Assembly (NCBI GenBank): GCA_900557285.1
Contig: USSJ01000011.1
Span: 1-12,532 of the forward strand
Origin: an uncultured Clostridia bacterium
GTDB taxonomy: Bacteria > Bacillota > Clostridia > Christensenellales > Borkfalkiaceae
Direction: 5' to 3'
DNA length: 12,532 bases
The notes below the pieces were generated by a model, which made no database searches, was not told the DNA's origin, and worked only from the letters and a program-made list of their open reading frames with translations. This document shows positions 6,575 to 12,532 of this stretch, piece after piece. The translations under genes were made by a program, and so were the position numbers. Each line of letters opens with the position of its first letter. The first letter of the stretch is position 1.

Positions 6575-7312
6575 TTAAAAAAATACCTTATTATAGACTA
6601 ATTTATTCTTATTTTTATCCGTTCCTTGAAAAAAAGGAGGTATTTTGTCGATTTTTTTGTTATTTTCAGAACATATGTTTAATATTTCTCGCAGGTGGTC
6701 AGCCGTCCCTGAAATTCCGTCAAAAACGGGGCATCCGTAGTAATTCTGGATTTGATTTTCCAAAAAAACATAATGCGTACAGCCCAGCACCACTGCGTCG
6801 AATTTACCTTCGGGCAAATGGCGGGACAGATCGATTCCGTCAAAATCGGGAGCCGCCCGCTCCACTGCCCGCGCAAGGTCGTCGGGTGAATACGTGACAA
6901 TACTTGTTTCGCGGGAATTGGCTTCGATCAGCTTGCGAACGCGCATGCTCGATAACGTCGCGCGCGTTGCCGCAAGCAACACCGTCCCCCCGCGCGCGGC
7001 CGCCGCCGCAGGCTTTACCGCAGGCTCGATCCCCACGATCGGAAACGGAAATCTTTGCCGCAGCACATCCACACATTCCGCAGTCACCGTATTGCATCCG
7101 ATCACCGCCGCACGAATCGGATACTTCGTTATTTCGGCAAATGCCTTCAGAGTCAGCCGCAAGATCTCCCCCTCCGTTCTTCCGCCATACGGCGCATTCG
7201 CATTGTCGCCATAGTAAAGACATCTCTCGTTCGGACATAACCGCTGAAATTCCCCCAAAACATTCAGCCCGCCGATACCGCTGTCAAAAAACACTATATA
7301 TCCTTCCGACAC
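6575..7312 (-). CDS. murI: Glutamate racemase MurI
   Basis: This enzyme interconverts L- and D-glutamate without a cofactor and supplies D-Glu for the peptidoglycan stem peptide. At 245 residues it is slightly shorter than the usual 255-280. The catalytic frame is intact: DSGIGG (10-15), YGDNANAPYG (34-43), first catalytic cysteine C73 in GCNTVTA, and second C178 in GCTHY (177-181). The tail after about residue 212 is AT-rich, lysine- and asparagine-rich, and not conserved in my memory of the family. The start is GTG at 7312 with a purine-rich GGGGGCGG stretch upstream. A second GTG, seven codons in and preceded by GGAAGGA, is possible but would cut the first beta strand. The stop lies about 80 bases before the mraZ promoter, with only a weak AT-rich stem (about 6558-6573) as terminator candidate. 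murI is divergent from rpsT. Confidence 0.94.
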   Translation of the reverse strand: MSEGYIVFFDSGIGGLNVLGEFQRLCPNERCLYYGDNANAPYGGRTEGEILRLTLKAFAEITKYPIRAAVIGCNTVTAECVDVLRQRFPFPIVGIEPAVKPAAAAARGGTVLLAATRATLSSMRVRKLIEANSRETSIVTYSPDDLARAVERAAPDFDGIDLSRHLPEGKFDAVVLGCTHYVFLENQIQNYYGCPVFDGISGTADHLREILNICSENNKKIDKIPPFFQGTDKNKNKLVYNKVFF

Positions 7313-7335
7313 TTTCCGCCCCCTGTTTTTTCCTT

Positions 7336-7362
7336 TTCCGAAAAATATATGAAATTTCGGAA
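7336..7362. promoter_or_regulatory. 8-bp dyad in the murI-rpsT divergent region
   Basis: TTCCGAAA (7336-7343) and TTTCGGAA (7355-7362) form a perfect inverted repeat around an AT-rich 11-base centre. A further TTTCGG occurs at 7377-7382, 22 bases downstream of the second arm start. The dyad lies upstream of the rpsT promoter and in the murI leader, so it could be an operator for either gene. I recognise no regulator for it, and an AT-rich coincidence is possible. Confidence 0.3.
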
Positions 7363-7392
7363 GAATAAATTACACATTTCGGCAAAAAACAG

Positions 7393-7421
7393 TTTACAAG
7401 CCGATTTTTTTATGATAAAAT
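7393..7421 (+). promoter_or_regulatory. Sigma-A promoter of rpsT
   Basis: TTTACA (7393-7398), a 17-base spacer and TAAAAT (7416-7421) match the consensus at five of six positions each. The expected start near 7428 gives a leader of about 36 bases, ending in AAGGAG (7451-7456) seven bases before the rpsT GTG. Confidence 0.8.
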
Positions 7422-7463
7422 AGCTGAGATATTAAATGAGTAACCATTGAAAGGAGAAGCAAA

Positions 7464-7865
7464 GTGCCTAACATCAAATCTGCGAAAAAACGCGTGGTCG
7501 TAACCGAAAAGAAGAATTCCCAGAACAAAATGATCAAAACTTCTGTGAAGACCGCCATCAAAAAGTTTAATGCAGCTTTGGCCGCAGGCGACGCGGAAGC
7601 TGCTGAAAAGCTGCTGCCCGAAACCGTTTCTGTCATCGATTCCGCTGCAAGCAAGGGAATCCTCCACAAGAACAACGCGGCAAACAAAAAGTCTGCATTG
7701 GCGAAAAACCTCAACGCCCTGAAAGCAAACCCGAAAGCTGCTGTTCAGGAAGAAGTCAAAGCGGAAGAAGCAAAGGAAGCTGAAACCGCTGCTCCCGCTG
7801 CGGAAGCTCCCGTCGAGGCTAAACCCAAAAAGACCAGAGCCAAAAAAACAGAAAAAGCTGAATAA
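7464..7865 (+). CDS. rpsT: Small ribosomal subunit protein bS20 with an extended acidic-basic tail
   Basis: bS20 binds 16S rRNA early in 30S assembly. The N-terminal MPNIKSAKKRV, the MIKTSVKTAIKKF helix and the ILHKNNAANKKSALAK segment (about 66-81) are the family core, which fills roughly residues 1-88, the usual full length. A further 45 residues follow, made almost only of Ala, Glu, Lys and Pro: first acidic (EEVKAEEAKEAE, 96-107), then Ala/Pro, then a basic end (KPKKTRAKKTEKAE). Similar tails occur on ribosomal proteins of some uncultured Firmicutes, and I infer a disordered extension rather than a fused domain. The start is GTG at 7464 with an ideal AAGGAG and a 7-base spacer. The gene has its own promoter and terminator, so it is a single-gene unit, divergent from murI. 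Confidence 0.95.
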   Translation: MPNIKSAKKRVVVTEKKNSQNKMIKTSVKTAIKKFNAALAAGDAEAAEKLLPETVSVIDSAASKGILHKNNAANKKSALAKNLNALKANPKAAVQEEVKAEEAKEAETAAPAAEAPVEAKPKKTRAKKTEKAE

Positions 7866-7877
7866 TTTCAACCTTTC

Positions 7878-7909
7878 AAAGAACGCAGTTTCCGCTGCGT
7901 TCTTTTTTT
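7878..7909 (+). terminator. Intrinsic terminator of rpsT
   Basis: AAAGAACGCAG (7878-7888) pairs perfectly over 11 bp with CTGCGTTCTTT (7895-7905) around a six-base loop, and the T run continues to 7909. It begins 12 bases after the rpsT stop. Confidence 0.95.
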
Positions 7910-7951
7910 ACGTCCTCCCGACTTCGGTTCGCCCGCTTGTCCGTCCTTTGC

Positions 7952-8106
7952 TTTGCATCGGCGCGGCCCGAATATTCCCTTGTCCGAAGGCTTTCATCCT
8001 GAAATTCTTACGGCGGCTGCTTTTGCAACGCCGTTTATCTGCCGCCCGTCCGCAGGCGGACGGGCGGCAAAAAATACCCGCATCGCAGTTGCGGCGCCGA
8101 TGCAAA
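7952..8106. repeat. 155-bp element bounded by a 13-bp perfect inverted repeat, with nested hairpins
   Basis: TTTGCATCGGCGC (7952-7964) is repeated inverted as GCGCCGATGCAAA (8094-8106). Between the arms lie an ACGGCG/CGCCGT stem (8010-8015 with 8029-8034) whose loop can pair further (TGC with GCA around TTTT). There is also a very stable 13-bp GC-rich stem with a CAGG loop (8040-8052 with 8057-8069). The arms do not extend outward and I see no clear target-site duplication. It could be a miniature mobile element, a REP-like repeat or a structured RNA, and the sequence alone does not decide. Confidence 0.6.
8040..8069. repeat. 13-bp GC-rich perfect hairpin
   Basis: TGCCGCCCGTCCG (8040-8052) and CGGACGGGCGGCA (8057-8069) flank a four-base CAGG loop. 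As follow on the right and Ts precede on the minus strand, so it does not look like a terminator in either direction, in contrast to the true terminators at 7878 and 4150. Confidence 0.85.
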
Positions 8107-8289
8107 CCGAACGTTTGAATTTTCCTTCCACGGCATGCAATCGCTTTATAAAGCGCGAAGGCCTTTGTAACACTTTAGTAAAACTCTCCGTTTACCTGTT
8201 TTGAGCAGCTGCAAACGCCCCCGAAAAAGAAGCGGAATGCGATCGTGAAAAAAATAACGCGCCGACCGAAAAAATTATGTGTAAATCGT

Positions 8290-8317
8290 TTGTATTTTCA
8301 ATGAAATTGTTTATAAT
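8290..8317 (+). promoter_or_regulatory. Probable promoter of the potABCD operon
   Basis: A perfect -10 element TATAAT lies at 8312-8317. The matching -35 is weak: TTGTAT at 8290-8295 with a 16-base spacer. Transcription would begin near 8324, inside the ATTTAT/ATAAAT dyad (8320-8335), which could serve as an operator. The leader to the potA ATG is about 53 bases. A poor -35 suggests activation or modest strength (inference). Confidence 0.55.
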
Positions 8318-8376
8318 GTATTTATCGATATAAATAAGTCGCACGCGCGACGAACCAACGCTAACAGGATAAAAAA

Positions 8377-9888
8377 ATGGCAGAATTGAAAAAAGAAGAA
8401 AAAATCATTGAAATCGTAAACGTTTCGAAGATCTTCGACGAAACCGCAGCCGTACAGGATATCAGTTTCTACGTCCGTAAAGGCGAATTTATCACCTTCC
8501 TCGGCCCTTCCGGCTGCGGAAAGACCACGACCCTGCGCATGATCGCAGGCTTTGACATCCCCACTTCGGGCAAGATCCTGCTCAGCGGGAAAGATATCAC
8601 CAATCTGCCCCCGAACAAGCGCCCCGTCAATACGGTATTCCAGCGCTATGCCCTGTTCCCTCATTATAACATTTACGACAACATCGCATTCGGGCTGAAA
8701 CTCAAAAAAATTCCCGTCACTTACATGAACGACAAGGGTGAAACCTATACAAAATTGCAGAAACTGACGCGCAAAGAAATTGATGAAAAAGTTCGCGCAG
8801 CTCTCGCCGTCGTCGACTTGGAAGGCTTTGAAAAGCGAAGCGTATCCACTCTCTCCGGCGGTCAGCAGCAACGCGTTGCCATTGCGCGCGCCATTGTCAA
8901 TGAGCCGGAAATTCTCTTGCTCGACGAACCGCTTGGCGCCCTGGACCTTAAAATGCGTAAAGAAATGCAGATCGAACTCAAAGAAATGCACCGCAAACTC
9001 GGCATCACGTTCATCTATGTTACGCACGACCAGGAAGAAGCCCTGACCATGAGCGATACCATCGTCGTCATGAAAGACGGCCGCATTCAGCAGATCGGTA
9101 CCCCTACTTCCATTTACAACGAGCCAGCCAATGCCTTCGTTGCCGACTTCATCGGCGACAGCAACATCCTCAACGGCACCATGGTCGATAAATTCACTGT
9201 CCGTTTCTGCAACAAGAATTTCAAATGCGTCGACGATTACGAAAAAAATGAAAAAGTCGACGTGGTCGTCCGACCCGAAGACATCGTGATGACCGAGCCC
9301 GAAAAAGGCATGCTCACCGGCCGTGTGGTCAGCGTCGTGTTCAAAGGCGTACACTATGAGATCACCGCCATGGTCGGACGATCCGAAATGGTCATCCAAA
9401 GTACCCAAAGCCGCAAGATCGGCGATATCATCGGCATGAACATCGGCCCCGATGATATCCACATCATGAAAAAAGAATTTACCGTCAATCAATACGACGG
9501 CTATATTACCAAAAGAAATACGGTCGTTTTCGGCGACGGAGAATTCGACTGCGACGTCACAACCCTCTATCCCGGTTCCCACCTCGACGAAGAAGGTTAT
9601 CTCATCACCGCAGACGGAGAAAAGATCGACCTCACCGATGTCGATGTTACCGTTGAAGTCGGACTCGAAGACATCGAAATCAGCGACAACGCCGATGAAG
9701 GCGGCGCTCGCGGACATATCGTCCAACTCATCTATAAAGGCGATCACTATCAGTATATCGTCCGCACGGAAGAAAATGAAGAGGATTATGTTTTCGACAT
9801 CCCTGACCTGTGGAACGAAAACGATTACGTCAGCATCAAGATCAAGCCGGAAAACATCCATCTTCGTCTGAAACAGGAGATCAAATAA
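8377..9888 (+). CDS. potA: Polyamine ABC transporter ATP-binding protein PotA, with duplicated TOBE-like domain
   Basis: This cytoplasmic ATPase powers polyamine import through PotBC. The nucleotide-binding domain is complete: Walker [10 protein letters not shown] (43-51), Q-loop Q89, signature LSGGQQQR (159-166), Walker B ILLLDEP (179-185) and switch histidine H217. About 20 extra residues (near 112-131) lie between the Q-loop region and the signature. At 503 residues it is about 130 longer than typical PotA. The extra length is a second C-terminal unit: [12 protein letters not shown] with [15 protein letters not shown] (294-329) is echoed by [14 protein letters not shown] with [15 protein letters not shown] (422-460). 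These look like tandem TOBE domains, which in this family regulate activity. The ATG has AGGA 8 bases upstream. potB begins one base after the stop. Family-level substrate choice (spermidine/putrescine) comes from the operon. Confidence 0.93.
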   Translation: MAELKKEEKIIEIVNVSKIFDETAAVQDISFYVRKGEFITFLGPSGCGKTTTLRMIAGFDIPTSGKILLSGKDITNLPPNKRPVNTVFQRYALFPHYNIYDNIAFGLKLKKIPVTYMNDKGETYTKLQKLTRKEIDEKVRAALAVVDLEGFEKRSVSTLSGGQQQRVAIARAIVNEPEILLLDEPLGALDLKMRKEMQIELKEMHRKLGITFIYVTHDQEEALTMSDTIVVMKDGRIQQIGTPTSIYNEPANAFVADFIGDSNILNGTMVDKFTVRFCNKNFKCVDDYEKNEKVDVVVRPEDIVMTEPEKGMLTGRVVSVVFKGVHYEITAMVGRSEMVIQSTQSRKIGDIIGMNIGPDDIHIMKKEFTVNQYDGYITKRNTVVFGDGEFDCDVTTLYPGSHLDEEGYLITADGEKIDLTDVDVTVEVGLEDIEISDNADEGGARGHIVQLIYKGDHYQYIVRTEENEEDYVFDIPDLWNENDYVSIKIKPENIHLRLKQEIK

Positions 9889-9889
9889 C

Positions 9890-10702
9890 ATGGAACGCAT
9901 TCATTTTTCACGCAAACAGCTCTGTATACCTTACGGTCTGTTCCTCGCTTTGTTTGTCATTATTCCCATGCTGCTCATCCTGTTTTACGCCTTTACAAAG
10001 GAAGTCAACGGCTCCTTGTCCTTTTCGTTTGCAAATTTCATCGGATTCTTCACGAGCCGCGCAAAACTTTCTACCTTGCTCATGAGCATCACCATCGCTA
10101 TTATTTCCACGGCTCTGTGCCTTCTGATCGCTTACCCTGTCGCTTACATTCTCGCACGCAGTTCCTTCCGTAAAAAGAATGTATTGCTCATGATCTTTAT
10201 TTTGCCCATGTGGATCAATTTCGTGCTCCGCATTACCGCTCTGCGCGAACTCCTCGATCTCATCGGACTGCTCGAATCTCAAAATTATCTCAATACACTC
10301 ATCGGCATGGTTTATGACTTTCTGCCGTTTATGATCCTGCCCCTCTATACCACCTTGGAAAAAATCGACAAAAGCTATCTCGAAGCCGCAGCCGATCTCG
10401 GCGGAAATAAGTTTACCGTCTTTACAAAGGTCACTTTCCCGCTTTCCATGCCGGGCGTCATCTCCGGTATCACCATGGTTTTCATGCCGTCCATGACAAA
10501 CTACGTCGTCAGCGATACACTGAGTAATTTCAATATCACCATCCTCGGAAAACTGATCGACGAATACTTCACTACCTACGATAACTGGCATATGGGTTCC
10601 ATGATCTCCATCATTCTGCTTCTGATCATCTTCCTGACAATGCTCGCTACCGGCGGTTTCAAAGACAACGAAAAGGAGGCCCGCGGAACAAACCTATGGT
10701 AA
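9890..10702 (+). CDS. potB: Polyamine ABC transporter permease PotB
   Basis: One of the two membrane subunits forming the polyamine channel. The 270-residue protein has six predicted helices (about 14-36, 62-89, 98-118, 137-156, 188-210, 236-254). The EAA loop that docks on the ATPase is clear at 165-189 (EAAADLGGN, then the conserved PLSMPG). Length and layout are normal for PotB. The start is ATG with AGGAG at 9875-9879 and a 10-base spacer lying in the end of potA, so the two genes are coupled. The stop codon overlaps potC. The membrane-rich composition and the position between potA and potC support PotB over other binding-protein-dependent permeases. Confidence 0.92.
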   Translation: MERIHFSRKQLCIPYGLFLALFVIIPMLLILFYAFTKEVNGSLSFSFANFIGFFTSRAKLSTLLMSITIAIISTALCLLIAYPVAYILARSSFRKKNVLLMIFILPMWINFVLRITALRELLDLIGLLESQNYLNTLIGMVYDFLPFMILPLYTTLEKIDKSYLEAAADLGGNKFTVFTKVTFPLSMPGVISGITMVFMPSMTNYVVSDTLSNFNITILGKLIDEYFTTYDNWHMGSMISIILLLIIFLTMLATGGFKDNEKEARGTNLW

Positions 10703-11490
10703 AAAAAGTTTTATCCGTCGCCATTTGCGCGATCGTACTTTTGTTCGTCTATGCACCTATTCTCCTGCTCGTCGTTTATTCGTTCGACAAATCCAAAATC
10801 ATCAATATCCATGAATTTTCTTTTTCGTTTGAACTCTATAAGCAGCTGTTCCGCGACAAGAAAATCATGCAGATCCTCTTCAATACGATCTGGCTCGCCC
10901 TCGCGGCAGCCGGCCTTTCCACCGTTTTAGGAACCGCCGGCGCGATCGGTATCTTTTACAGCCGCAAACGCATTGCAAAACCTCTCAATGCGGCCTCCCA
11001 GATCCCCGTGATCAATGCTGAAATTGTTACCGCAATTTCCCTTGCACTGCTGTTTTCCATGGTCGCCCTCTACCGCACTTATTTTTCCCTCATCATCGGG
11101 CATATGGTACTTTGTACCCCGTTCGTCGTTCTCTCCGTCCTGCCTAAATTAAAGCAAATGGACTCCAATACTTACGAAGCCGCACTCGATCTCGGTGCCA
11201 GCCCCGCACAGGCACTCTTTAAAATCGTCATACCGCAGATCTTCTCCGGCATTCTCGCAGGATTCATGCTCTCCATTACGCTCTCGCTGGACGATTACAT
11301 CGTCACGGCGTTCACAAAACCCAAAATCTTTGACACCATCAGCACATACGTCTACAACGCGGTCAAAAACGGGACTAACAGTTCCACCCCTGCCCTGCGC
11401 GCCCTTTCGGCTCTGATCTTCGTGGTCATGATCGTCATCGTGCTCGTCATCAATCTCCGCGCAAGAAAACCTGCTAAAAAAGGAGCCTGA
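10696..11490 (+). CDS. potC: Polyamine ABC transporter permease PotC
   Basis: The partner permease of PotB. The 264-residue protein has an N-terminal helix (about 4-29), further helices near 62-88, 107-125, 128-150 and 183-205, and a last helix at about 236-253. The EAA loop is at 161-185 (EAALDLGAS ending in PQIFSG), and the SLDDYIVTAFT segment after it is typical of PotC. The ATG overlaps the potB stop by seven bases. The nearest good ribosome site (AAGGAGG, 10673-10679) is 16 bases upstream, too far for efficient independent initiation, so translation probably depends on ribosomes finishing potB. A basic tail (RARKPAKKGA) ends the protein. potD follows after six bases. Confidence 0.93.
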   Translation: MVKKVLSVAICAIVLLFVYAPILLLVVYSFDKSKIINIHEFSFSFELYKQLFRDKKIMQILFNTIWLALAAAGLSTVLGTAGAIGIFYSRKRIAKPLNAASQIPVINAEIVTAISLALLFSMVALYRTYFSLIIGHMVLCTPFVVLSVLPKLKQMDSNTYEAALDLGASPAQALFKIVIPQIFSGILAGFMLSITLSLDDYIVTAFTKPKIFDTISTYVYNAVKNGTNSSTPALRALSALIFVVMIVIVLVINLRARKPAKKGA

Positions 11491-11496
11491 TCATCT

Positions 11497-12532
11497 ATGA
11501 AACGTATTTTGTCTGTATTGGCAGCTCTTTTCATCACTGTACCTTTGATCCTTTCGCTCGCCGCATGCTCTTCCGAGTCCAATAAACAAGTCCTGCGCGT
11601 TTACAACTGGGAAGATTATATCAGTACTTCCAAATCCGGCGACGAACAAGAGTCCGAGGACGATTCCGTCCCCGATCTCATTGCGGAATTTGAAAAAGAA
11701 TACGGCGTTACGGTCGAATATTCAACCTTCGGCACCAACGAAAATATGTACAACGAACTGAAGATCAATGCCGCAGGCTACGATCTTGTCTGTCCCTCCG
11801 ATTATATGATCATGAAAATGATCAACGAAGATATGGTTGAACCCTTCAGCCAAGAATTCATCCAAAACGGAACTTACTCCAAATACGCTTCCCCGCTCAT
11901 CAAAGAACTCTTTGAAGAAAACGGTTGGACGCAATACGCCGCCGCTTATATGTGGGGAACGATGGGCTTTGTCTATAATCCCGCTTACGTCGACGCCGAA
12001 GACCTCTCTTCCTGGGCAGGCATCTGGGACAGCAAGTACGCAAAAAAATCTACCATCAAAGACAGCGTGCGCGATTCTTACTTTTTAGGCGTCGCTTACG
12101 TATACCGCGATGAACTCACCGATCTTGCCAGCAAATATTCTGCAGGCGATCTGGACAGCACCGAGTACAAGAGCGCCCTCGAAACCATCATGAACCGTAC
12201 CGACGAGGAAACTCGCAGCCGCGTCAAAGATGCGCTCCTCGAACTTAAACCCAATCTCTATGGCTTTGAAGTCGACAGCGGCAAACAGGATATGATCACA
12301 GGGAAAATCACGATCAACTTTGCCTGGAGCGGAGACGCCGTTTATGCCATGGATGAGGCGGAAGATTCCGAAACAGGCAACCCTGTTTACCTGAACTACG
12401 CCATCCCCAGAGAATGTACAAACATCTGGTTTGACGGTTGGGTCATGCCCAAAGGCGCAAACACGGAACTCGCCGAGAAATTCATTGATTTCCTCTCCCG
12501 TCCCGAAAATGCCGTAGCCAACATGAACTACA
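11497..12532 (+). CDS. potD: Polyamine-binding lipoprotein PotD, 3' end beyond the window
   Basis: An extracellular substrate-binding protein that captures spermidine or putrescine and delivers it to PotBC. The frame is open to the window end with 345 residues visible. A lipoprotein signal is clear: basic MKRI, a hydrophobic stretch, then the lipobox LAAC with the acylated cysteine at 24. Family landmarks are LRVYNWEDYI (33-42), YDLVCPSDY, MWGTMGFVYNP, NFAWSGDAVYAM and the WFDGWVMPKGA / FIDFLSRPENA end region. An acidic, serine-rich insert (about 43-59) follows the first strand, where most relatives have a short loop. The ATG has AAGGAG (11480-11485) with an 11-base spacer. Only the last residues should be missing, since the conserved final helix is in view. 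Confidence 0.94.
   Translation, partial: MKRILSVLAALFITVPLILSLAACSSESNKQVLRVYNWEDYISTSKSGDEQESEDDSVPDLIAEFEKEYGVTVEYSTFGTNENMYNELKINAAGYDLVCPSDYMIMKMINEDMVEPFSQEFIQNGTYSKYASPLIKELFEENGWTQYAAAYMWGTMGFVYNPAYVDAEDLSSWAGIWDSKYAKKSTIKDSVRDSYFLGVAYVYRDELTDLASKYSAGDLDSTEYKSALETIMNRTDEETRSRVKDALLELKPNLYGFEVDSGKQDMITGKITINFAWSGDAVYAMDEAEDSETGNPVYLNYAIPRECTNIWFDGWVMPKGANTELAEKFIDFLSRPENAVANMNY

Larger units (their letters stand above)
7910..8376. other. Gene-poor intergenic region between rpsT and potA
   Basis: These 467 bases hold no convincing gene. The only short open frames start with TTG, lack ribosome sites, and have repeat-derived, arginine-rich or low-complexity translations. What is visible is a 155-bp inverted-repeat-bounded element (7952-8106) with strong hairpins, a 14-bp palindrome (8142-8155, CGCTTTATAAAGCG), an A-rich stretch (8220-8280), and the potA promoter and leader (8290-8376). 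The leader contains two small dyads: ATTTAT/ATAAAT (8320-8335) and GTCGC/GCGAC (8338-8351). Because rpsT is terminated upstream and potA has its own promoter, the middle part would need its own promoter to be transcribed, and I do not find a good one on either strand. Confidence 0.6.

Noticed and set aside
6632..6650. AAAGGAGGT, a perfect ribosome-binding sequence on the plus strand
   Set aside because: It lies inside the murI coding region (antisense) and no credible gene follows.
7436..7450. Four-codon upstream frame (ATG to TGA) in the rpsT leader
   Set aside because: It has no ribosome site, and such a short frame is likely by chance. rpsT has an ideal site of its own.
7953..8204. An 83-codon plus-strand open frame in the rpsT-potA gap
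   Set aside because: It has a TTG start without a ribosome site, spans the inverted repeats and hairpins, and shows no recognisable domain.
7910..8300. Possible CRISPR array or direct-repeat array
   Set aside because: Only inverted repeats and hairpins are present. There is no regularly spaced direct repeat with unique spacers.
8311..9900. A 529-codon open frame antisense to potA
   Set aside because: It is an exact shadow of potA codon bias (the sense gene has all ABC motifs). The translation is a low-complexity run of Asp, Val, Phe and His, and no promoter or ribosome site is seen.

Overview
The window reads as chromosome from an uncultured, low-to-moderate GC Gram-positive anaerobe of the class Clostridia (inference). 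The reasons are the Firmicutes gene order mraZ-rsmH-ftsL-ftsI-murE-mraY, strong AAGGAG-type ribosome sites, a meso-diaminopimelate type MurE, potABCD in one operon, and frequent GTG/TTG starts. I cannot name the genus.

Layout. Bases 1 to about 370 hold the 3' part of a plus-strand reading frame that resembles a phage tail tape-measure protein. They are richer in GC (hand count about 62%) than the following DNA (about 48% in the lines I counted). At about 360-385 this runs directly into the middle of mraY on the minus strand. Both genes are cut inside conserved sequence, so the join is most likely an assembly chimera or a recent rearrangement. From 357 to 6496 the minus strand carries the front half of the division and cell wall (dcw) cluster: mraZ, rsmH, an ftsL-like gene with an unusually long cytoplasmic part, ftsI/spoVD, murE and the truncated mraY. 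A consensus sigma-A promoter overlaid by three 10-bp-spaced AGTGGT boxes (probable MraZ sites) drives it, and a terminator-like hairpin sits between ftsL and ftsI.

Next come murI (glutamate racemase, minus strand) and the divergent rpsT (ribosomal protein S20 with a long low-complexity tail), with its own promoter and a perfect intrinsic terminator. A gene-poor stretch of about 465 bases (7910-8376) follows. It holds a 155-bp element bounded by a 13-bp perfect inverted repeat, with two hairpins nested inside, plus a separate palindrome. The right third (8377-12532, plus strand) is potABCD, an ABC importer for spermidine/putrescine-type polyamines. Its ATPase carries two tandem C-terminal TOBE-like units, and potD runs off the window end.

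How it works together: murI supplies D-glutamate, MurE adds meso-diaminopimelate, MraY makes lipid I, FtsI cross-links septal peptidoglycan, FtsL scaffolds the divisome, RsmH methylates 16S rRNA, and MraZ likely represses the cluster. No new defence or mobile system is evident. The most notable items are the chimeric join, the intra-cluster terminator, the extended FtsL-like protein and the structured intergenic element.
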